Numbered from the stretch's first letter, positions 1-5,442 are shown. The stretch: 5,610 nucleotides of DNA from an uncultured bacterium (GCA_903867275.1 CAIPQY010000511.1:1-5610), one strand, 5' to 3'. Notes: generated by a model from the sequence alone, not told the origin. Made by a program: numbers and translations.

Positions 1-405
1 ATGCCGCCCGAGGTGCCCGCGCTGCCAAGCTTCCGACTGCAGCGCGCGGTCAGCACCAGCATCGTGAAGCACAACTGCGACTACTTCACCGGCACGGTGT
101 ACACCACCAACCGCCGCGTGTGGGAGCACGACGAGCGCTTCAAGGAATACCTGCGACAGATCCGCGCCATCGGCATCGACATGGAGACGGCCACCATCTT
201 CCTGGTGGGCTTCGCCAACAGCATTCCCAAGGGCGCGCTGCTGCTGGTGAGCGACAATCCCATGACGCCCGAGGGCGTGAAGACCGCGCACAGCGACCGC
301 GACGTGACCGAGCGATTCGTGTCCACGCACCTGAACATCGGCATCGACGCGCTGCGCGAACTGCGCGACAGCGGCGAAAGCGTGAAGCACCTGCGGTTCG
401 AGTGA
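1..405 (+). CDS. amn: AMP nucleosidase, C-terminal part (5' end outside window)
   Basis: AMP nucleosidase hydrolyses AMP to adenine and ribose 5-phosphate in the cytoplasm, in purine salvage and nucleotide balance. The 134 visible residues are the end of the nucleoside-phosphorylase-fold catalytic domain. Recognisable Amn segments are PPEVPALPSF (2-11), the TGTVYTTNRRVWEHDE run (30-45), IDMETAT (59-65) and LLVSDNPM (81-88). The Asp at 85 lies where this fold places its catalytic acid (family knowledge). The Met at base 1 is very unlikely to be the true start: the family has a long region before PPEVPALP, so the gene is cut by the window edge. It ends with TGA at 403-405, one base from the stop of the convergent brnA. 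No terminator hairpin is visible after it. The identification is strong; the symbol rests on motif recall. Confidence 0.9.
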   Translation: MPPEVPALPSFRLQRAVSTSIVKHNCDYFTGTVYTTNRRVWEHDERFKEYLRQIRAIGIDMETATIFLVGFANSIPKGALLLVSDNPMTPEGVKTAHSDRDVTERFVSTHLNIGIDALRELRDSGESVKHLRFE

Positions 406-406
406 T

Positions 407-760
407 TCAGGCTGCGGGCGTGCGCCGCTTTCGCGAGGCCTTGCGAGCGGCGGCGCGGGGCGATTCGCGCGGCAAGCCGGCCGCCTTGCGAAGCGCGGCA
501 TTCATGCGCGTCTGCCAACCGGGGCCCGAGGCGCGGAAGCGTGCCAGCACGTCCGGATCCACGCGCAGCAGCACCGGAATCTTGCGAAGGGTTCCGCTGG
601 CGATCACCGCGTCCATGAACGGCATCGCGCGACGGAAGTCCGCGGGGGTCCACTCTGGATTGTCCGCATCCGCGCGTGTGCCACGCCGGATGGCGGCATC
701 CTCACGCCGGGTCGGCAGCTTCATCCGAACCAGGGCCGTCTTGCTGCTCTTTCGCTTCAT
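407..760 (-). CDS. brnA: BrnA-type antitoxin (ribbon-helix-helix DNA-binding protein)
   Basis: BrnA antitoxins bind and neutralise the BrnT ribonuclease toxin and repress their own operon through a C-terminal ribbon-helix-helix domain (family knowledge). The 117-residue product has the family's DNPEWTPADFRRAMPF stretch (33-48). It is followed by the ribbon-helix-helix segment RVDPDVLARFRASGPGWQTR (66-85) and NAALR. A basic, Ala/Arg-rich tail of about 20 residues (98-117) extends past the usual domain end and could contact DNA. The ATG at 760 is chosen because it gives family-like spacing to the WTPADF motif, with GGGAG about ten bases upstream. A longer in-frame reading to 820 would lie deeper inside brnT. 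The gene overlaps the end of brnT by 59 bases, which suggests coupled translation. Its stop faces the amn stop one base away. Confidence 0.85.
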   Translation of the reverse strand: MKRKSSKTALVRMKLPTRREDAAIRRGTRADADNPEWTPADFRRAMPFMDAVIASGTLRKIPVLLRVDPDVLARFRASGPGWQTRMNAALRKAAGLPRESPRAAARKASRKRRTPAA

Positions 761-1043
761 GCGCCTTGATCTCCCGGCTGTTCGCCTTTCGAAGGCTGAT
801 GATCCGGATGGCATCGCCACGGATCGTGAACACCACGCAATGCAGTCGACCGCAGATGAAACCCATGCCCCGCCAGCGCGGTTCGCCGTAGTCCATCCGC
901 CGATCCTCGATCACCAGAAGCGCGTGCCAATCAAGCGCAAGCGCATCCACGAACGAGCAACCGTGCTTCCGTCGATTGCCGACATCCTTGACCGGATCGA
1001 ATTCGATCCGACGGATGACAGTATATACATTTGGGTCGCGCAT
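702..1043 (-). CDS. brnT: BrnT-type ribonuclease toxin
   Basis: BrnT toxins are small RelE-fold ribonucleases that stop growth by blocking translation and are held inactive by BrnA (family knowledge). The 113-residue product shows the family pattern in order: IEFDPVKD (13-20), the KHG motif followed by SF (26-31), the core strand HCVVFTIRGDAIRIISLRKA (68-87), and SREIKAHE (89-96). Arg75, Arg80, Arg85 and Arg90 are candidates for RNA contact. The usual family length is near 90 residues. Here the extra length is a 12-residue N-terminal lead and a polar tail (98-113) whose DNA also encodes the start of brnA. ATG 1043 is the only plausible start: no ATG, GTG or TTG follows in frame before the conserved EFD motif. 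A GGAGG lies about four bases upstream, buried in a predicted hairpin. The gene sits 77 bases after the ene-reductase gene. Confidence 0.85.
   Translation of the reverse strand: MRDPNVYTVIRRIEFDPVKDVGNRRKHGCSFVDALALDWHALLVIEDRRMDYGEPRWRGMGFICGRLHCVVFTIRGDAIRIISLRKANSREIKAHEAKEQQDGPGSDEAADPA
993..1010. repeat. Exact 18-bp palindrome inside the brnT start region
   Basis: The 18 bases at 993-1010 equal their own reverse complement, with GAATTC at the centre. They code for the RIEFDP residues of BrnT (12-17). A second, 8-bp palindrome (GTATATAC) lies 10 bases further toward the start codon at 1021-1028. Ribbon-helix-helix antitoxins bind inverted or direct repeats near their own promoters, so these could be operator sites. 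Part of the symmetry may simply come from the conserved protein motif. The palindrome is certain; its function is inferred. Confidence 0.5.
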
Positions 1044-1064
1044 CCACCCTCCGTTGGAGGATGG
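1044..1064 (-). promoter_or_regulatory. RBS-masking hairpin directly before the brnT start codon
   Basis: Read on the minus strand, CCATCCTCC pairs with GGAGGGTGG across a three-base AAC loop. This gives nine consecutive pairs with a single G-U wobble. The 3' arm holds the only Shine-Dalgarno-like GGAGG of brnT and ends immediately next to the ATG at 1043. If formed in the mRNA, the structure would hide the ribosome binding site and hold down toxin synthesis. The pairing is read directly from the bases; the regulatory role is inferred. Confidence 0.5.
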
Positions 1065-1120
1065 GGTCTACCGCGAACGCTCGGCACTTCCCGAGGATCA
1101 GGCCTTTTTTCCGCGTGACA

Positions 1121-2215
1121 TCACTCGGCCCGCGCGTAGTCGGTGTACCCCCGCTCCGCGCCGCCGTAGTAGGTGGCCTCGTCGCCCGTGGCCAGCGGCA
1201 GGTTGCGCAGGAAGCGCATGGGCAGGTCGGGGTTGGCGATGAACGCGCGACCGAACACCGCCGCATCGCACAGGCCGGTGGCGACCAGCTGCGACGCGTG
1301 CTCGTGGGTGAGTCCGCCCGACACCATCACCGCACCTCGATAGATCGCGCGGTAGTCGCGCAGGAAGGCATCGTCGAAGCCCGGCTTGCCGTAGGCCCAC
1401 TGGTAGTTCACCAGATCGATGTACGCGACACCCGCCTGCCCCAGTTGCCGCGCCGCCTCCAGATGCTGCTCGCGCCACTGCGTGTCCACGGTGTCGCCGT
1501 CGTTGCCGCTGCCGGGTGACAGCCGCACGCCCACGCGATCGGCGCCCCACACCTGCGCGCACGCGTGCACGCACTCCATCAGGAACCGCACGCGACGCAC
1601 CGGGTCGCCACCCCACGCGTCCTGGCGCTGGTTCACGACCGAGCTCATGAACTGGTCGGGCAGGTAGCCGTTGGCGCCGTGCACCTGCACGCCGTCGAAG
1701 CCCGCATCCTTGGCGATCTGCGCCGCCTTGCCGAACTGCGCGATCACGCCTGGAATCTCCGCTTCGGAAAGCGCCCGCGGCTGGTCGCACTGCACCCGCG
1801 CCGGCTTGCCATCCGCATCGAGCGCGAAGCAGGTGCCGGCACTGCGCAGGTCGCTTGCGCTCACCGGCGCGGCGTTTCCCGGCTGCAGGCTGCGATGCGA
1901 GATGCGACCCACATGCCACAACTGCGCATGGATGCGGCCACCCGCGGCATGCACCGCGTCGGTCACGAGTCGCCACCCCTTGCCCTGCTCGGGCGTGTGC
2001 ATGCCCGGCGTCCACAGGTAGCCCTGGCCCTCGGGGCACACCTGCGTGGCCTCGCTCACGATCAGGCCCGCGCTTGCACGCTGCGCGTAGTAGGTGGCGT
2101 TCAGTTCATGCGGCACGTTGCCCGGCTGCTTCGCGCGGCATCGCGTGAGCGGCGCCATCACCAGGCGGTTTGGAAGCGTGAGCGGGCCGACGCGAAGTGG
2201 TTCGAACAGGTGCAT
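1121..2215 (-). CDS. Old Yellow Enzyme family flavin ene-reductase (NemA/PETN-reductase-like)
   Basis: Members are cytoplasmic FMN-dependent NAD(P)H oxidoreductases that reduce activated C=C bonds and detoxify electrophiles such as N-ethylmaleimide, enones and nitro-esters. The 364-residue product has the usual length and a TIM-barrel motif order. PNRLVMAPLTR (15-25) carries the classical Thr24 near the flavin. HVGRISH is at 101-107. The HGANGYLPDQF segment provides the substrate-binding pair His179/Asn182 and the proton donor Tyr184. RVGVRLSP (227-234) follows, then VSGG (298-301) and FGRAFIANPD (321-330), which hold the FMN phosphate. The C-terminal YYGGAERGYTDY is typical of the NemA group. 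ATG 2215 is chosen over a longer upstream reading because MHLFEPLRVG is the normal family N-terminus and GGAG lies eight bases ahead. It follows a strong terminator, so it needs its own promoter. Only a weak -10-like TAGCAT at 2239-2244 was seen. The physiological substrate is unknown. Confidence 0.9.
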   Translation of the reverse strand: MHLFEPLRVGPLTLPNRLVMAPLTRCRAKQPGNVPHELNATYYAQRASAGLIVSEATQVCPEGQGYLWTPGMHTPEQGKGWRLVTDAVHAAGGRIHAQLWHVGRISHRSLQPGNAAPVSASDLRSAGTCFALDADGKPARVQCDQPRALSEAEIPGVIAQFGKAAQIAKDAGFDGVQVHGANGYLPDQFMSSVVNQRQDAWGGDPVRRVRFLMECVHACAQVWGADRVGVRLSPGSGNDGDTVDTQWREQHLEAARQLGQAGVAYIDLVNYQWAYGKPGFDDAFLRDYRAIYRGAVMVSGGLTHEHASQLVATGLCDAAVFGRAFIANPDLPMRFLRNLPLATGDEATYYGGAERGYTDYARAE

Positions 2216-2263
2216 GGGCGGTTCTCCGTGGGGTGCGGATGCTATGCCACCATCGCGGTGCGC

Positions 2264-2304
2264 GAAAGAAAGCCGGAGGCGACCGCCCCTGCGGCCGCCT
2301 CCGG
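2264..2304 (-). terminator. Strong Rho-independent terminator
   Basis: On the minus strand a 14-pair stem is formed by 2304-2291 and 2286-2273, with one G-U wobble and a four-base loop (2287-2290). It is followed at once by CTTTCTTTC (2272-2264). It starts 24 bases after the stop codon of the VPAP-CTERM gene and lies before the ene-reductase start. It should therefore end transcription of the surface-protein genes. It is GC-rich with an interrupted T tract, but the stem is long and nearly perfect. Confidence 0.87.
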
Positions 2305-2328
2305 TGATGCATGCGTGAGCCAACTGAA

Positions 2329-3117
2329 TCAGGCGTGGCGACGACGCTTCAGGAACCCCGCCAGGCCGAGCATGGCTGCCGCAGCTGGGGCCGGCACCAC
2401 ACCCACCGTGACCGACACGCCGTAGGTCGGGAAGATCGAAGGACCTTCCACCTGCTGCGCGGCGTAGTTGGCGCCGGCGACCCACACGGAATAGTCACCA
2501 GCCGCCAGATTGGCGAAGGTGGCCGTCACGAACCCATCCGCCACGCCGTCGCCGACGATGCCCGCGGCATTGCCGAAGTTTGCCGTGGTGCCATCCGCGG
2601 CGTGACCGACGTAGGTGAAGTGCGCCAGACGCTCGGCGTACTTGATGCCACTGGCCACATCGCCCGCGATGTTGTAGGTGTCTTCGTTTCCGATGGACCA
2701 GTCCGCCAACGCGCGCGTCGATCCCTCGGTGCTGCCCGGCCGCGAAGCCAGCGACAGAGCCGAGGTGTCATGACCAGCATTCTCGGGTGACAACTGACCC
2801 AGGCCGCGATACAGCGACAGCGCCGGCAGGAACAACCCCTGCGCGCCCGAGCCCAGGCTGTTGCGCTGCGCAGTGATCGACACCGATGCCGGCTCCGTGA
2901 GCGTGAACCGGTAGAAGCGACCACGGTGGCTGTCGCCCCAGTCGGCGTCCGTGGCGTCCGCCCAGCCGTAGCTGCTGCTCACGGTCTGGTTGACGATCGA
3001 CACCGCGGTACCGCCCAGGACTCCGAAGTCACGCCCGCTATAGCCCACGTGGGCGAAGGCGCTGGAGGCGAGCAGGGTCGAGAGGGAGAGAACGGAAATG
3101 CTTGCAATGCGTGACAT
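2329..3117 (-). CDS. Secreted protein with VPAP-type PEP-CTERM sorting tail
   Basis: The 262-residue product starts with a clear signal peptide (1-22, cleavage predicted after SAFA). It ends with a compact sorting tail: VPAP (241-244), a short hydrophobic helix, and KRRR (257-260). This tripartite layout is that of PEP-CTERM tails, which exosortase processes at the inner membrane during export to the surface or extracellular matrix (family knowledge). The mature region is probably all-beta. It has YGWADATDADWGDSH (50-64), FYRFTLTEPASVSITAQ (68-84) and FLPALSLYRG (96-105), then WSIGNED, FTYVGHAADG and a closing GDYSVWVAG strand. I recall similar unnamed PEP-CTERM proteins, but no function. ATG 3117 has a near-ideal AAAGGAG six bases upstream; a longer frame to 3261 lacks this and would run into the preceding gene. 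A strong terminator follows. Confidence 0.82.
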   Translation of the reverse strand: MSRIASISVLSLSTLLASSAFAHVGYSGRDFGVLGGTAVSIVNQTVSSSYGWADATDADWGDSHRGRFYRFTLTEPASVSITAQRNSLGSGAQGLFLPALSLYRGLGQLSPENAGHDTSALSLASRPGSTEGSTRALADWSIGNEDTYNIAGDVASGIKYAERLAHFTYVGHAADGTTANFGNAAGIVGDGVADGFVTATFANLAAGDYSVWVAGANYAAQQVEGPSIFPTYGVSVTVGVVPAPAAAAMLGLAGFLKRRRHA

Positions 3118-3150
3118 GTGAAACTCCTTTGAAAGGAAGGGGAATGTGAG

Positions 3151-3184
3151 AAAAGGGAATGCCGGTGCGGCACCTGCCGCGCCG
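3151..3184 (-). terminator. Possible weak terminator or mRNA hairpin after the dockerin gene
   Basis: On the minus strand, 3184-3176 can pair with 3171-3163 around an AGGT loop: five strong pairs, one C-A mismatch, then three more. A pyrimidine-rich stretch containing TTTT follows (3154-3151). It lies in the 85-base gap between the dockerin gene and the VPAP-CTERM gene. It could end, or partly end, the upstream transcript. The mismatch and broken T run make it much weaker than the terminator at 2264-2304. Confidence 0.35.
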
Positions 3185-3191
3185 ACGCGTG

Positions 3192-3215
3192 AACCGAACG
3201 AATCAACCGAACGAA
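3192..3215. repeat. 11-bp direct repeat across the dockerin gene stop codon
   Basis: AACCGAACGAA occurs at 3192-3202 and again at 3205-3215, a period of 13 bases. On the minus strand the gene's last Ser-Phe-Gly codons plus the stop are followed by a near copy of themselves. It looks like a small tandem duplication at the gene's end. No function is claimed. Confidence 0.6.
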
Positions 3216-3961
3216 AGCAGCGCAAGTGCCACATCACCGAAATCGGCGGCTCCGTTGCCATCGAGATCCGCGTCGCATCCCACGCATGGACCGAAGTCCA
3301 GCAGGATCAGCGCCACATCACCCATGTCCACCGCACCGCTGCAGTCCAGATCCGCGAACACGCAGCTGGAGACCTGCCCCGCCTGGAATCGGATCGTGAC
3401 CGGAGCGGAATCGGCGTAGATGCCGTTGGAATCCCACGCCACCAGCGACACGTCGTACAGACCGTCGGCGCTGAAGGCGTAGCCCTGGTCGTGGTTGTGT
3501 CCGCCAAACCCCACATTAAACGAACGGCCTTCGCGGGTCGCTCCAGCACTGCTTGCCGATGGCTGAAAGTCCCAGTTGGTATCGAAGTCGCCCCACACGA
3601 GCGTGCCGGGACCGCCGTTCAACGGCGTGATCGAGGCAACCTCGTAGCGGAAGTGACCACCGTTCAACCGACCCGTGGATGCGAAGAAGTCGCTGGTCAA
3701 CAGGATGTCGAACCCGGCCTTCCATCCCTCCAGTGGACCCGACGTGAGCGCGTCGGGCACAGGAAACACGGCCAGCCTTCCGTCCGCCAACAGGCGTCCG
3801 GCGGGATCGATGGCAAAGCCACCCTCGTTGCCGTAGTAGCCCACACGAACCACGATCTTGCCGCCGACGGTGTCGACGGAGATGTGATCGTGCGCCAGCG
3901 TCACGGTGTTGCCGAACGCCGCGGTCACGCCGACCGCGACCCATTTCTTCTTGAAATCCAT
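3203..3961 (-). CDS. Secreted His-motif surface protein with C-terminal dockerin-like pair
   Basis: The 252-residue product has a signal peptide (1-23, KKK then a hydrophobic stretch, cleavage near TLA|HDH). The mature protein begins with HDH. The middle is probably all-beta, with a WGDFDTNWDF stretch (123-132) and then GGHNHDQGYAFSADGLYDVS (143-162). That last pattern resembles the repeat of bacterial surface-anchored 'choice-of-anchor' proteins, which have an HxH followed by a Phe and GxYdv strand; this match is tentative. The C-terminus holds two dockerin-like calcium loops, D204-D215 and D232-D243, each with acids at positions 1, 3, 9 and 12. Cys200, Cys207, Cys226 and Cys229 flank or lie in the first. 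Dockerins bind cohesins or act as surface-protein modules and are common in Phycisphaerae. ATG 3961 is chosen for its AAAGG seven bases upstream and the clean signal peptide. It lies 62 bases after the prepilin gene, so co-transcription is possible. Confidence 0.78.
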   Translation of the reverse strand: MDFKKKWVAVGVTAAFGNTVTLAHDHISVDTVGGKIVVRVGYYGNEGGFAIDPAGRLLADGRLAVFPVPDALTSGPLEGWKAGFDILLTSDFFASTGRLNGGHFRYEVASITPLNGGPGTLVWGDFDTNWDFQPSASSAGATREGRSFNVGFGGHNHDQGYAFSADGLYDVSLVAWDSNGIYADSAPVTIRFQAGQVSSCVFADLDCSGAVDMGDVALILLDFGPCVGCDADLDGNGAADFGDVALALLSFG

Positions 3962-4023
3962 CTTCAGACCTTTCGTTGCAGTGCGGAACACGGTGCCTGC
4001 GCACCATGCGGTGTGACACACGA

Positions 4024-4728
4024 TCACGGCGCTTCACGCGCCGTGGCGGGATCGAACGGATTGCGCTGTGGACTGAACGAGGCTGCGAGGTCGCTCCACA
4101 CCCAGGTGGCCGCATGCCCATCGGCGAACAGGTAGTTCGCAGCGCCGTCATGGCGCTTCATCGCCAGCATCTTCTCCAACGCCGAGGCGTTGGCGATGGC
4201 ATGCGTGTTCAGGTGATCGATGGTGCCGTTGCCTTCAGGCTCGTACGCGTAGATCACCGCGGCCGGTCGTGGCAGGCTGCTCAACTTGCGGTACGCGATC
4301 GTTCGGCCGCCCACGATGGGCGCCCTGGTGACCGGGTTGAAGTCGATGCCTGGCGTGAGCGGCTCGAAGTGCTCGTTGGTCGCGTACGAGGTGGCCTTGG
4401 CGGCACGGTCCGGATCGGAGGGACACAATCGCACCTCGGGCGTGGCCCCGAAGATCTGCAGCGACTGCAGCCACGCACTGTCGCTCACCAGGCTGCGCGC
4501 AGCATGGCTTGACAGCGGAAACTGCCCCTTCTGACCCTCGCAGTACAGCGACACCGCCTGCCCGATGCAGCGCAGGTTGGCCAGGCACCGCATGCTCCTG
4601 GCGCGCTCGTTCACGTGACCCAGCACGGGAACCAGCAGACCCAGCGCCAACGCGATGACAGCCAACACCACCAGCAACTCGACGATGGTGAAGCCTTGTG
4701 TGCGAGATGTCCCGACGCGAAACGACAT
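4024..4728 (-). CDS. Type IV prepilin-like protein with H-X9-DG motif
   Basis: The 234-residue product begins with a short leader, a prepilin peptidase site between Gly12 and Phe13, Glu17 at position +5, and a hydrophobic helix (13-36). This is the hallmark of type IV pilins and type II secretion pseudopilins, which are cut and N-methylated at the inner membrane. The soluble part has CLANLRCIGQAVSLY (48-62), common in planctomycete members. Near its end it has an exact H-X9-DG motif (His193, Asp203, Gly204) inside NYLFADGHA. Planctomycetes and related bacteria carry many such proteins, often outside secretion operons and of unknown role. ATG 4728 is preferred because it gives a normal eight-residue charged leader and has GGAG seven bases ahead. 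That GGAG is part of a 10-bp palindrome (4736-4745). The gene may belong to the surface-protein transcription unit. Confidence 0.88.
   Translation of the reverse strand: MSFRVGTSRTQGFTIVELLVVLAVIALALGLLVPVLGHVNERARSMRCLANLRCIGQAVSLYCEGQKGQFPLSSHAARSLVSDSAWLQSLQIFGATPEVRLCPSDPDRAAKATSYATNEHFEPLTPGIDFNPVTRAPIVGGRTIAYRKLSSLPRPAAVIYAYEPEGNGTIDHLNTHAIANASALEKMLAMKRHDGAANYLFADGHAATWVWSDLAASFSPQRNPFDPATAREAP
4025..4045. repeat. Perfect 8-bp stem hairpin overlapping the prepilin gene stop
   Basis: CACGGCGC (4025-4032) and GCGCCGTG (4038-4045) pair exactly across a five-base loop. The stem covers the last codons and two bases of the stop codon of the prepilin gene. No T run follows on the minus strand, so it is not a standard terminator. 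It could stabilise or pause the transcript before the dockerin gene. A second 5-bp stem (GGTGC/GCACC, 3992-4005) lies in the same gap. Confidence 0.45.
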
Positions 4729-4749
4729 GCCGAGTCTCCATGGAGCGAC

Positions 4750-4768
4750 CACGCGTGCGCGTGCGCGC
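4750..4768. other. 19-base alternating pyrimidine-purine run (Z-DNA-prone)
   Basis: Every step from 4750 to 4768 alternates pyrimidine and purine, nearly all CG or CA/TG steps. It lies in the 90-base gap between the Cys-rich gene and the prepilin gene, 22 bases upstream of the prepilin start. Such runs can flip to left-handed DNA under negative supercoiling. The pattern is certain; a biological role is not shown. Confidence 0.45.
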
Positions 4769-4818
4769 TCCCCTGTGGATGGATGGGCAACCGTGCAGCC
4801 TCGTTCAGTCCGAGGGTG

Positions 4819-5442
4819 TCAGGCGCTTCGCGGAGGTGGAGCCGGATGATCAAGTGCCGCACACACTGGCAACCGCCAGTCCAGCGCGCGCACGAACACG
4901 GCGCGAGGCAGCGGCAGCAGTGCCACCACATCGGGTGCGGTGATCGCGAGCGGCAACGCAAACACCAGCATGCTGCCGTTGCCCTTGCATCCAAGCGCGC
5001 TCAACGCGGCGCCATGCGAGCCGCGCGACTTTGGCCGTGCGGCCACCGCATCGCCTTCGCCGCACGCGGCGCGTTCTCCGCGCGCCAGCTTCGACTGCAC
5101 GCCGGCCACGCAGCCGCCGCAGGTGGCGGAGCCGGGCTTCACGTTGTTCGCGGCCGCGATCCACTGTGCCTGCGTGTACTTCACGAAAGCTGGCGGCTGC
5201 ACGCCCTCCCGGATCGCCCACGCAAGCCGCTCCTCGGGCGTGTGGCAACAGCAGTTGGTCCAGCAATCATGCGCACTGCCGCAGCCGCAGGCGTGGCCTT
5301 CGCAGGGATGCCGGTCCACGGTCACGCGCAGCCACCGCGCAATGGTGCCCGGCGACGGCAGTGCGCCAAGCGACGCCATGACGAACGCCATCACGGTGAT
5401 GGTGGCGATCAGGCGTCGGGCATGTCCGTTCGGGGCGCGCAT
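4819..5442 (-). CDS. Cys-rich membrane or secreted protein with C-C-C-H cluster, function unknown
   Basis: I do not recognise a named family, though I recall similar CCCHT-ERLAWA proteins in planctomycetes. The 207-residue product starts with a basic segment and a hydrophobic helix (about 10-30), a signal anchor or signal peptide. Next comes a dense Cys/His cluster: Cys47, His50, Cys52, Cys54, His58, Cys60, then W-T-N-C-C-C-H at 61-67 and ERLAWA (71-76). A CxxC (Cys108, Cys111) follows. A second hydrophobic stretch spans about 157-178, with single Cys at 127, 152 and 184. The layout suggests metal or metal-cluster binding, or redox-active thiols, on the outer side of a membrane; this is inference. 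ATG 5442 gives a clean N-terminus but its GGGAG is about 13 bases away. A GTG at 5472 has no visible ribosome site. It follows the TerC-like gene by 49 bases and may be coupled to it. Confidence 0.75.
   Translation of the reverse strand: MRAPNGHARRLIATITVMAFVMASLGALPSPGTIARWLRVTVDRHPCEGHACGCGSAHDCWTNCCCHTPEERLAWAIREGVQPPAFVKYTQAQWIAAANNVKPGSATCGGCVAGVQSKLARGERAACGEGDAVAARPKSRGSHGAALSALGCKGNGSMLVFALPLAITAPDVVALLPLPRAVFVRALDWRLPVCAALDHPAPPPRSA

Noticed and set aside
1..3. ATG at base 1 as the true start of the AMP nucleosidase gene
   Set aside because: The encoded sequence begins in the middle of a conserved family segment, and AMP nucleosidase needs more residues before it. The gene is cut by the window edge.
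1080..1110. CTCGG/CCGAG hairpin followed by six T on the plus strand as a terminator
   Set aside because: The T run is nine bases after the stem and no plus-strand gene ends there. Read on the minus strand, no T run follows the stem.
120..1118. Long plus-strand reading frame (332 codons)
   Set aside because: It is Arg/Ala-rich with no family signature and overlaps amn, brnA and brnT, each of which has clear motifs. It is a GC-driven shadow.
1098..2039. Minus-strand 313-codon frame overlapping the ene-reductase gene
   Set aside because: It is a frame-shifted shadow of the ene-reductase with Arg/Gly/Ala-rich content.
2239..2244. TAGCAT as a -10 element for the ene-reductase gene
   Set aside because: No acceptable -35 lies 16-18 bases upstream, so a promoter cannot be supported from sequence alone.
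2216..2485. N-terminal extension of the ene-reductase to 2485
   Set aside because: It would read through the strong terminator and into the preceding gene, and the family N-terminus matches the ATG at 2215.
3203..3360. Dockerin-like repeats as a DNA-level tandem repeat
   Set aside because: The two units are similar as protein but differ at many bases, so this is domain repetition and not a recent DNA duplication.
3146..4135. Long plus-strand reading frame (329 codons)
   Set aside because: It runs opposite the dockerin gene, which has a signal peptide and calcium loops in the other strand. No domain pattern is visible in this frame.
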